From positions 64,723,378 through 64,787,377 of the forward strand of contig NC_030678.2 in NCBI RefSeq assembly GCF_000004195.4: 64,000 nucleotides of DNA, in the 5' to 3' direction. The position numbers and the translations under genes are program-made. Positions 27,601 through 39,600 of the stretch are shown here, in pieces (the first letter of the stretch is position 1; each line of letters opens with the position of its first letter). A model generated the notes under the pieces. The model was not told the origin of the DNA. It saw only the letters and a list, made by a program, of their open reading frames with translations, and did not search any database. This stretch comes from Xenopus tropicalis. Its lineage: Eukaryota; Chordata; Amphibia; Anura; Pipidae.

Positions 27601-30600
27601 AGGGCTGCTAAAAATAAATGTCACATCAGCACTTTTCAGTCTAACCATGCACATCACCCTCATTTCACTAAGTACAGTCTGATATTCATTTCATACAGCT
27701 GATGTTAGTATCTACTCCAGTTCAAGTGACTACATACTACTTTTTATGTGCACCGATGAAATGACCTTTAAGGCAGCACAGCGCTTGATAATATGGCATT
27801 CCATGGCCCTGAGTCGTCCTCTATAGTATAAATGAGCACATATAGTAGAAAATAATTGAAGGATGTATCTGTGCTCTCTGTGACCCCCTCAATGACTTTC
27901 TATTGACTGTCCTGAATGTTCTGATCCCCAGTGGAAATCATTACAGGGGTGGGAATCTGTTAGCTGATCTGACACATCAATACTGTATTGCGCACGCACT
28001 GGGGTCCAAGTACATCTCTCACCCTAGGCTTATACTCGAGTCAATAAGTTTTTCCAGTTTTCTTAGGTAAAATTAGGTACCTCGGCTTATATTCGGATCG
28101 GCTTATACTCGAGTATATACGGTAATCATAATAAAACTGTTTAAACAAAAAAAAAAAAAAAAAAAAAAAGAGAGCGCACCAGGGAAAATTCCCCTAGTGC
28201 AGGGGTGTCAAACTCAATCACATAAGGGGGCCGAAATCTAAAACTCAGGCTAAGTCGTGGGCCAAATTTTTTATTAATATACTTAGTAAGATACTAAGGG
28301 GTATATTTATCACAATGTGTAAAAAGTGGAGTAAGACATTACCGGTGATGTTGCTCATAGCAGCCAATAGATGCTTTGCTACGGTTGAAATCTGATTACT
28401 GGTAATGCTTCACTCCACTTTTTACTCAGCATGGTAAATATACCCTTTAGTCTTAGTTACTATGTGAGGGAAATGTAAATTGATCAGGCTGGATGGTCAT
28501 ACACACTCACCAAGGGCCGCATTTGGCCTTGTGTTTGACATATATGCCCTAGTGTATCACCAATTGTATATTTACAAGGTTTTAAAATCCTGCTACCAAG
28601 GAGCAGGAAATAAAATGTATCAGCTAATGGTCCATCACTGTGCTCCCCCTCCTGCCTATATACTCACAAACACAATGTTAAGTAGTGCTTTTCAAAAGAC
28701 AACTTGATCCCTCAGCATTTCAGCAATGGCAATCCATTCAGTCAGTGTGTGAAAAAACAATAAAATATACCATTTTGCATTAACATTTTTATGATGTATG
28801 AATAATTAAAACAGATGTCTACTAACAAAGTTGATAAAAGTGCAAGCGGTAAAAATATCGAGAGGAAATGCTGACTGCTCCTGGCTTCCAACACGTTTCA
28901 TGAGGCTCCATCCCACTTCATCAGGGAGTTAGAGTGTCAGCGTGTACATAGTTTTTAAAACAATTACTAAGAAATGACCCCAGCAACCACTAGACATGTA
29001 TAGCTACAACAATAAAGTTACATGAGTGCATGAAAGATCATATAGGGATGTAACCAGTTGTGTAGGAAATGGAAATGGAAATGGAAATGCAAAACATGAC
29101 AGTTTTAGCCCTGGAGCAAGGAGGGAGATAATGTCTGTCTCTCCCCAGGCCCCACCTATACATCATGAGAGAGTGCCTTGGTGCCATCCCTAGGAGATTT
29201 ATGGATAATATTATTAATAAGAGACCCATTTTGAATAGAACAAATTGACACTTTAAGACCCGGGCATTGATAAGGGTGCGTGATGATGTAAGGGCTTCTA
29301 TTACTAAAACAAATCACTTTTCTGTTCTGTCTCAATAGCCAAATGTGACAGAGGGTTGTAATATTAAGGATTTTTACTCCCACCCAGTCCCAAGAGGACT
29401 GAAGAGGCGTGCCCATTCACCAGGGGAACAGATTCAGAAAAGGAAGCGTAACTCTAAATTAAATAATTCTAGAAATGTTTTTAATTTATCCGATAGGACA
29501 ATCACCACAAGTAAGGTGTTGTCTTTTTTGCTCCACATGCTGTCCCTAATAGATTCAAACTATATATTGAACTGAATAGATTCACTAGAAATGTTACTTT
29601 AAAAAGACACTTTGCCCTTAAAAATTGTAGTGGAGCTGTAAGTGTTGTTTCACCTCAAAATGTTGGTGGCACGGGAAGTAGTCCAAATGCTAGTATGCAT
29701 ACAATTTAAGTAACTAATTATTCAAATGAAGTAACTTTTATCAATTACAATCTCAAGGGCTTTAATGACAAATAGAGAGGTTGTTATTAGACAAGCAGAT
29801 AAAGATGGTGGAATTATAGTCCAAAATAGAGCCGATTACATTGTCAAAGCTGAACAATTATTGAAAGACAGCACACCGACCAAAAAATTCTTAATGGAGC
29901 TGAAATAATTACTTTTAGGAGCAAAAGATAAGGGCCTAATTACTAACAAGGAACATCGGATGCCTTTTATAATGAGAATCCAAGTGTAATAGAGTTATAC
30001 CACCTCCCTAAGATATACATTGGTTAATCCCCCAGCTTGCCCTGTAGTGTCTGGCATTAAGTCACTTACCAGTGCAGTTTCAGAGTTTATTGATTTCTAT
30101 TTGCAGCCCATTGTACAGTACAGAAGCAGAGATCTTCTTTAAACAACAGCACTAGTCTTCTTAATTTGGTGGCAAGTCTGGAATGGTCCCCAGATTTATT
30201 GTGGGAAACATGTGATATTAGTTCACTGTATACCTGCATTTTTCAAGAGGGGGCTAGTGTAGTTCTTACTAATTCTTACTAATTCTTACTGTCCCAAAGT
30301 GATTTGGCAAAAGAGATGTGTGAGTTTTTAGTTGATTGTATACTTTTTGTATTCAAATTTTTTTATTTTTGATGATCAGTAGGGATGAGCTAATCTGTCC
30401 CGTTTTGGTTTGCCATAAAATTCACAAAACAGAGAAAAATTCGTGAAACGCATTTGTTGCGCAATTTTTTTGTTGCCCGCGTCTTTCTTGTCGCCCGCAC
30501 TTTTTGACGCGACCGTGCCCAATTTTGCCACGACTGCTCCCGGTTTTGCCGTGACCTTGACGCGACCACACCCTTTTTTATGCGACCACACCCAATTTGA

Positions 30601-33600
30601 CACAAAACAAAACAATTCCGCGTGATGAATTTTTCTGCTGCGAATTTTCATGGAAGTTTTGCGAAATAATTCGAAACAATAGCGAAATGCGGAAATTCGC
30701 TGCAAATCCATGCCTGCGGAAAAAAATTGCTCATCACTAATGATCAGATGTTCCTCCAAACCACCAGCAAGGTTATGGGAAGTAAGTTTGCCCTATCCTT
30801 TGCCAATTTGTACATGGCCAAATAGGAAAATTAATTTGTGTGGGGGTCACGCTTAAGAGATAATGTCATGTATGTTCGCTTTATAGACAATCTCTTGTTC
30901 ATATGGAGAGGTGGTGTAAATTTATTACAGCAGTTTATTTCATTTTTGAATTTCAATACTTATAACTTAAGTTTTAGCCATGAGTATAGCCCCTTATCTA
31001 TCAACTATTTGGACCTTACACTTTATAGTGAAGGCAAAAAGATCTGCACAAAACTATACAGAAAACCAACAGATCAAAATGGCTTCCTTCATGCCCGGAG
31101 TGGGCATATCAGGCATTGCATTAATAATATCCCAAATGGGCAATTTTTACGGGCTAAACAAAATTTTACTCTTAATGAGGATTTTGAAAAAGAAGCGACC
31201 ATATTACACAATAGATTTTTGGAAAAGGGTTTTCATGAGGCTATTATATCAAGGTCCTATGAGAGGACAAAGGATATAAATAAGGACACCTTACTGACAA
31301 CTAAAAATAAGCGTGAATCCCCAATTACTATACCATTTGTTACCAGATTTAATGAGGCTATTCCTGAACTTAAGAAATTGTTAAAACAACACTGGCATAT
31401 TCTGCTGGCTGATGATGTATTGGCCCCATAGATTAATGATAGGCCTAATGTTGTTTGTAAAAGGACAAGAACTATAAAAAAAATTGGTGGCTCCTTCTAA
31501 TATTTTTAATAGACAGCTTTTTACTTGCTAAAAAGCCCTTCAACCCCTTCTTAAAAGTATCTAGTGTACCATCCACCTTTCTTGAATTATCATGGTAGAA
31601 ATGAATTTCATCTTATATCAATGGATGCACTTGTGTCTGCTGGAAGGTCCTGCTAGAAAACAAGGGCATTTATTTATGTTTATTTATTTCTGTTTTTTAT
31701 ATATTCATAATTGAATTATCTCCCCTGAAGTGTTTCTTCTCCAGCGTTAACATTCCCAACAATAGTCTTTCCTTATAAGACTATCAATACTCTAAACCTG
31801 TTTGTTTGCCCTGTTTTTGACTCTGTAATTATATAAATAACATGTGAGCACTGAAGACCAAGGGGCAGATTTATCAAAGTACAATTTTCGTTAAACAGTA
31901 ATTAAAACCAATAGGCTTGTTTTACCTCCAATAAAGATTAATTATATCTTAGTTGGGATCAATGTACTGTTTTATTATTACAGAGAAAAAGGAAATCATT
32001 TTTAAAAATGTGAATTATTTGATTAAAATGGAGTCTATGGGAGATGGCCTTCCATAATTTGGAACTTTCTGGATAATGGGTTTTTGGATAAGGGGTCCAA
32101 TACCTGTACAAAAAAATTGGATTAAATACGATTTTTTTGTATTGTGCTTTTTAAAGTTTGAAAAATTTGTATCTTGAAATACGAAAAAAATCTTATCTTA
32201 TCGTATAATGTCCAAAAAGTGCGATTTTTCCGTATCTGACCGATCGTAAACTGCAAGAAAACCTTTCTGACTTTGATCCTTCTGTGCATGATTTTGGAAG
32301 CCTCCCATAGGACTAAATGGCACTCTGCAGCTCCAACTTGGCACAAGGAAAGTCACTATACCAAAGCTTGAATGAATCCGAAACTTTTGTACTCGGCGCA
32401 GCAATACGATTTTGTCATGCTTTTTGTCGCAAAGTACGAAAAAATTGTGCGAATGTATGGGAAAGTTGTAACCTTTAAAAAAACAACATTTCACACACAT
32501 TTTTTTCTGAATTTGTATTTAGTTTTTTTCTAATCCTGTCAGTCTGCCATTTGGTGACTTTTAGATGTACCTGTGCCTTGTACTAATGATTCTGCCTTCC
32601 AGAGAATAGAGTCCTGAAGGCTGACATGGGAGAACACGCACTTTATCATCTCTCAGTTGATGAATGCAGCACCAAATGAGTTATATCCAGTAGGCGTTGT
32701 CTCCTGTCAAAGGGGAAGTAAACCCTTCTGGAAAAAAATAGTTTTAGTGCCAGTGCACAGATCCTTCATCCTTCATTCTCCCTCGGTTATACTTGCACCA
32801 ACTGAGCTGTTACCTATTGTACATCCAGAACTTGGAGCCACATCAACATCTTTGACCATGTGACTTTCATTAACATCATGGACTAGGAACTGTAGTGGCC
32901 CAGTTACACAGTTTGGCCTCCAGTGTGCATGCATGCATGGCTTGCTGATCAGCATGATGGATGTTCTGAACAGAAGTGACACTGCTAAAGGTGTTTGCCA
33001 ACAATACTGAGCAGCTCTGTACTTCTGGACATGCCATGGGGGTACAGATAAGTTGGAACAAGTGTCAGTGACATGTTGGGGAGGAGGCTGTGTACTGGTA
33101 CTAAAACTAAAAAATTGCTAGGGAGGCTTTAATTCTCCGTTAATAAGGATTAATATTATATATTCACTCAAAGCGTTGTCTGTCCATATTCCATCCACAT
33201 ATCCTCCTCCCCACTCCCTTCAACATACTCTGACTCTTTCACCCTTTATAACTACTTGTAACACCTTTGTCCCCCGGTTACTGTCCGTACGAGGAGGTGC
33301 ACTCTTTTTAAATCCTCTGCTCACATTTTTTCACTGTTTTTCCTACTGTTACTGGCTGCAGGGGATGTCTCTCCAAACCCTGATCCCTGCTGCATACCTA
33401 CTTATATTCGTCCTTCTGTCCCGATGCTTCAAGCCTTTCGTTCCTCTGGTGTTTTTAACCTTATTCAGGTTCCCACTCTTCCTGCCTTCTGTTTTCTTGT
33501 GCCCTCCTTAATGTCCGTTCCTAAACTAACAAAGCTACACTAATCCATGATCTGTTCTGCTCTAAACCATTTCATCTCTTCGCACTAACAGAAACCTGGC

Positions 33601-36600
33601 TTTTGCAGAATGATACCGCTACTGAAGCTGCGCTCTCTCATGGCGCTCTGTCTTTCTCCCACACCCCCCGGACCACTGGATGCGGTGGGGGAGTTGGAAT
33701 TTTCCTCTCCTCCCGTTGTTGGTTTGCATCTATTCCTATTCCTCCAGCTTTTTCGTTTTACTCATTTGAAGTGCATGCCCTTCAAATCTTCCATCCTGTC
33801 TCTGTACGGGGTGGCTGTCATTTACAGGCCCCCGTCAGCCTCCTCCTCTGCTACCTGCCTTTCTGATTTTGAAACCTGGCTCTCTGAATTCCTCTTTACT
33901 GATGGCCCTGCAATCATCCTTGGGGACATCTACTCCCACATTATTGATCCCTCCCAACCCTGGCCCTCACATTTTCTCTGCCTAACCTCCTCCTTTGAAC
34001 TCCAGCAGTGGACTGTCCCTTTCTGATTTTAACAGTGTCCCCTTTCCCTTCTCTGACCATCACCTGGTTACATTTTCTGTCTCTCACTCCTTCCCAACCT
34101 GCTCCTTCCCCCACTGCATTAATTCGAAATACATGTGACGTAGACCTCCCGGCCTTAACTCACTCTTTCAGGTCCAGTCTCTCTTCCTTTAACAAGATGT
34201 CTGCCCCTGATACCCTGGTTAGTGAGTACAACAGCATTCTAGCCTCCAGCATTAATTCATTTGCACCCCTTCACCCTAAGCGTACTCGGGCTCAAAACCC
34301 ACGCCCCTGGCTGAAAATTCTTATGCTCCTGTGGGTGGTCTTTGGAACGTATGTGGAGAAAATCCCGTACGCAAACGGACTTTATCCATTATAAATTCCT
34401 ATTGGCCTGCCTCAACTCTGCCTTGTCGAAGGCTAAACAGGAATACTACAATACCCTTAAACAATAAACAATAATAAATCCAACCTACGAGGGCTGTTTT
34501 CTATATTCAATACCCTTCTGCGTCCCTCACAGACTCCATTACCTAACTTTATGCACTCTCCCCAGGACTTTGCTGATTTCTTGTGGAGTCCATCCGCCAT
34601 CAGATTCCCCCTCTACTAATACTAACCAAGTCTCCCGGCTTCTTTTGTCAGCTCCACTCACCACCTGCTCTCTTGACCCTATGCCTTCTTCTCTGCTGAA
34701 CTTAATCCAGCTCTTACTCACATCTTCAACTCTTCTCTGACTTCTGGAAGTTTCCCCTCTTCGTTCAAACAGACCTGTGTCAAGCCTATCCTTAAAAAGG
34801 CCACGCTGGACATGTCCTGTCTCTCTAACTACCATCCTGTCTCACTTCTACTGCTTGCCTCCAAAATCTTAGAGTGTATTGTTTTCTCCCGTATTACTAT
34901 TTTTCTTAAGCTGCAATCTGGTTTTCGGCATGCGCACTCTACTGAGACGGCGTTGTGCAGAGTTACAAATGATCTTCAGGTTGCCGAAGCCAAAGGTCAC
35001 TTTTCTATACTAATCTTCCTCGATCTATCGACTGCATTTGATACAGTCGACCACCCCCTCCTGATGCAAATTCTGCATTCAACCTAACAAAAACTGAACT
35101 AATGATCTTTCTGCCTAAGCCTGGTCCTACCCCCCCTTTTACTATCTCTATTGATGGCACCCTTATCGACCCTGTCGATTCGGCGCATTGTTTGGGGGTG
35201 ATCTTTGACTCCTGTCTCTCCTTCTCTAACCATATTAACACCACTGTCAAAACCTGTCACTTTTTCTTATGCAATATTGCCAAAATCCATCCCTTTCTTT
35301 CTACTGCAACAGCTAGGCTGCTTATGCATGCTCTCATCCTATCCCGACTTGACTACTGTAACCTGCTACTAACCGGCCTCCCTAACTCCCATCTTTTCCC
35401 CCTACGGTTTATATTAAATACTGCTGCCAGAATTCTCCTCCAGGAGAGTTCAGGCCCTTCCCCTGCTAAAGTCCTTATCATGGCTTCCTATTAAACAAAG
35501 AATATCTTATAAACTCCTTCTCTTAACCTTCAAAGCTCTCCATTCCTCTGCTTCTTACTACATCTCTTCTCTTGTGTCTCCGTACGTACGTTCCTGGCCG
35601 ACTCCTTTGTTCCTCGCAGAGCAATCATTTGTTTGTGCCCCCCATTACTACTGCTGTTTCCCGCCTTAAACCTTTCTGCCTTGCTGCCCCTTACATTTAG
35701 AATGCCCTCCCTGATTTCCTCCGGAGAGAATCCTCCCTCAGTCTTTTTAAAACCAAACTAAAAGACTACCTTTTGGAGCACTCACCCAGCACCTGACCAG
35801 GGAACTAGCACTTGTATTGTAGTGTCACAAACTGTAAACTACAGCACTTATATTTACCTATTTGTGTCTGTAAGTTACCCTCCCATATAGATTGTAAGCT
35901 CTGCGGGGCAGGGACCTCCATCCTCTTGTGTCTTTGACTCTTAACTTGTTGCAGCTGTACTTATCTTGTATTTATCTATTACTTAATAACCCCCTGTTTG
36001 TATTAATGTATTCTACTGTACAGCGCTGCATTTAGAGCTGACAGGATAACAGCTTCTGTTTAGTTTTTCTACCTCATCTATTAAAAATTAATATCTCCAT
36101 GCTGGACCTGGAGATCTTTCATCAGGTATGGTACCTAGGGATTGGAAGAAGGCGAATGTCATTCCTATATTTAAAAAGGGAGTAAGATCTCTGCCTGGCA
36201 ATTATAGGCCTGTAAGTTTGACATTCGTGGTTGGCAAGTTATTTAAAGGCTTCTTAAGGGACCACATACAAAATTATGTACTGGAGAATGACATTATTAG
36301 CAGTAATCAGCATGGCTTTATGAAGGACAGGTCATGTCAGACCAATTTAATTGCTTTTTATGATGAGGTAAGTAAGAAGCTGGACAGTGGACATGCAGAA
36401 TAATCTATTTGGATTTTGCCAAAGCATTTGATAACGTTCCCCACAAACGACTGCTTTCTAAACTAAGGTCTATTGGTCTTAGTGAAGTTATTTGCACATG
36501 GATAGAAAACTGGCTACAGGATCGGGTACAGAGAGTGGTTGTTAATGGCACATTCTCTGCTTGGAGTAAGGTTCTCAGTGGGGTCCCTCAGGGTTCTGTA

Positions 36601-39600
36601 CTGGGTCCACTTTTGTTTAACTTGCTCATAAATGACTTAGGGGTAGGTATTACAAGCAATGTATCAGTGTTTGCAGATGACACAAAACTCTGCAGACCAG
36701 TCAATTCTATCCAGGATGTGGCATCCTTGCAGCAGGATCTTGACCAACTGGCAATCTGGGTGGCTATGTGGAAGATGAGATTTAATGTGGATAAATGTAA
36801 GGTCATGCACCTGGGGTGTAAAAATATGCAAGCCACTTATACCCTTAATGGGACTGCACTAGTCAAATCCATAATAGAGAAGGACCTTGGAGTCCTGATA
36901 GATAGTAAACTTGGCTGTAGCAAGCAATGCCAGGCGGCAGCAGCTGCAAGGGCAAACATGTTTTGAGTTGTATTAAAAGGGGTATAGATTCACGGGAGGA
37001 GGGGGTTATTCTTTCCCTTTACAGAGCGCTGGTAAGGCCCCATCTAGAATATGCTGTTCAGTTTTGGTCTCCAGTGCTCAAATGGGACATTATTGAATTA
37101 GGGAGAGGGTCCAGAGAAGGGCAACTAAGCTGGTAAAGGGTATGAAATGAAAAGTCTCAGTTATTAGGAAAGACTGGCCAAGTTGGGTCTGTTTACACTG
37201 GAGAGGCGCTTAAGGGCTCTGGCACACAGGGAGATTAGTCGCCCGCGACAAATCTCTCTGTTCGCGGGCGACTAATCTCCCCGAAATGCCATCCCACCGG
37301 CAAAAATGTAAATCACCGGTGGGATGGCATACACGGCGGTACGATTTCAGTGAAATCGCGGAAATTTCCTCTCAAGGAATGTTACTGACAGCAATCGGGA
37401 GGGTGTGAAATCTCCTTTGGTTTCAGCAGGGCTAAAGGTTACAACGGAAATAACATTGGTGTATGCTATAAACCACCTCACATAAACTATAAGTGAGGAG
37501 AATGAGGCCCAGCTTCTATTGCAAATGGAGGAGGCTTTACTAGGTCAAGTTTTTATTATGGGGGACTTTAAGTATCCAAATATTGACTGGAGTAAAGGGG
37601 TGGCCAAGTCAGAAAAAGCTAGTAAGTTTGTAAATATGCTAATTGACAACTTTTTATTTCAGGCAGTTCAGGAACCTACTAGGAATGATTCTCTTGTGTA
37701 CCTGGTGATAACTAATAATGCTAAACTCACATCTAACATTTATGTGGCTGAGCATTTAGGTAATTGTAATTATAACATGGTCTCCTTTGAGATAGTGTTG
37801 CAGAGGCAGCTCTACATGGGAGTAACTAAAACTCTTAATTTTAGACATGCAGACTTTGCCAGTATAAGGGCATCTCTACAATGTGTTAACAGGGAAATGC
37901 TTTTCACAGGGTTAGACACAGAAGGAAAATGGAATATCTTTAAAACATTGCTTAGCAAGTATATATTTGAGTAACTAAAACACTATACTGTAGATGTCCA
38001 GACTTTGCCAGTATAAGGGCATCTTTGCAATGTATCAACTAGTTAAGGCTTTTTACAGGGTTAAGAAGGAAAATGTAATACCTTTAGAAAGTATACAGGT
38101 TAGTATATTCTCCTTGTAAGCAAGGAAAGAAAATTCAAAGCAAAACTTTTATGGTTGGATAAAAGTGTTAGTGTCAAGGTTGGTAAATAATAACATGCCT
38201 TTAAAGCACTCATGTTAGCTGGGACAGCAGCAACTTTCATGAGGTACAAGAAAGCATGCAAAAAAGCTATAAAGCAAGCTAAAATAGATATGAAAAGGGG
38301 TATTGCAGCAAGGATTAAAATAAATTCAAAATTGTTTTATAAATATGTAAGTAGTAATAAAATGAAGCAAGAAGGGTAGGATCCTTATTATCACATGTTG
38401 ATGAGAACAGGGAAAAAGATGAAATTCTGAACTGTTATTTTTAATTTGTCTACACAACTGAGGAACCAACTAATCAAGACTTCCCCTTTAATAGACCCAA
38501 TTTTAAGAAACATAACTACTGATGTATGCAGGACGAAATTTAAGAGAGACTTGAACATGTAAAGGTAAACAGAGGTCCAGGACCAGATGGTGTTCATCCT
38601 AGTGTATTAAATGAACTTAGCTCTAGGACTGCCAAACCTCTTCACGTAATTTTTCAGGATTCATTGAGGTCTGGTGCTGAGAGACTGTCGAATTGCTAAT
38701 GTGGTCCTTTATTCAAAAAGGGATCAGCTTGAAAACTATAGGCTTGTCTGACAACAGTGGTATTGAAGCTTTTGAATGGGGTAATATGGGCTAGGATACT
38801 TGAATACATTGCAAATCACAATACTGTTATTTTGTGCCAACATGGTTTTATGCATAACAGATTTTGCCAGACTAATTTAATTGCCTTTTATGAGGAGGTG
38901 AGCATGAACTTCAGCGCTGAGATGTCATACTTGGACTTTGCTAAAGCATTTGATGCAAAACTACACAGAAAGTTAATGATAAAACTGGGGAATATTGTCC
39001 TGAAACATAATATTTGTACTTGAATAGAGAACTGGCTGAAGGATAGATTACAAAGAGTGGTAGTAAATGGAACATTTTCTAATTGGACCAGTGTTGTTAG
39101 TGAAGTAAATTTGTTTATTAATGAGCTGGAGGTGGGCATAGGAAGTACTGTTTCTATTTTTGGTAACAATACTAAATTGTACAAAACTATAAGTTCCATG
39201 CAGGATGCTGCCACTTTGCAGAGATATTTGACAAAATTGGAAAACTGGGCACCAAAATGGAAAATTAGAGGGGATTATAGACAGATAGGGGATGTTCTTT
39301 TTTCCCCATAAAAAGGATCAGCATACCAGAGGCCACCCCTTTAGATTAGATGAACGGAGCTTCTATTTGAAGAACTGTAGGTGGTTTTCATAGTGAGGTT
39401 GTGAAATGCCCTTCCGAGTGATGTTGTGATGGCAGATTCTTTTAATGCCTTAACCAAAAACGTAGGTACTACGTCGTTTTATAAAAAGCAGTTTCAGCTG
39501 TGCCCCCAACCCCCTCGGCATCGAGCCAAGGGGGCTGGCAAGTTGGTCCAGCGATGCGATCGCATTGCAGGACCTATCTACAAGCAGCAGACCGATCGCA

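Larger units (their letters stand above)
28740..31440 (+). pseudogene. Penelope-like retroelement, degraded
   Basis: Reverse transcriptase fragments in order: [19 protein letters not shown] (29786-29850, the N-terminal DKGG-type motif), [20 protein letters not shown] (about 30042-30100), [12 protein letters not shown] (about 30217-30252), then an open frame at 30838-31431 with [12 protein letters not shown] and [17 protein letters not shown]. The RKPTD...LH...SGH series is diagnostic of Penelope-like elements. The catalytic YIDD position reads FIDN, and several frameshifts are present, so it is inactive. The 5' part contains AACACGTTTCATGAGG with CTTCATCAGGG (28890-28925), probably terminal-repeat sequence. 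The C-terminal GIY-YIG nuclease is missing. A hAT MITE is inserted at 30380. Confidence 0.8.

Noticed and set aside
30376..30759. 127-codon minus-strand frame
   Set aside because: Lies within the hAT MITE at 30380-30739 and its duplication; the same MITE gives unrelated frames elsewhere.
33603..34394. Three overlapping plus-strand frames that could be a host gene
   Set aside because: They are frameshifted pieces of an L2 endonuclease region ([16 protein letters not shown]) continuous with L2 RT downstream.
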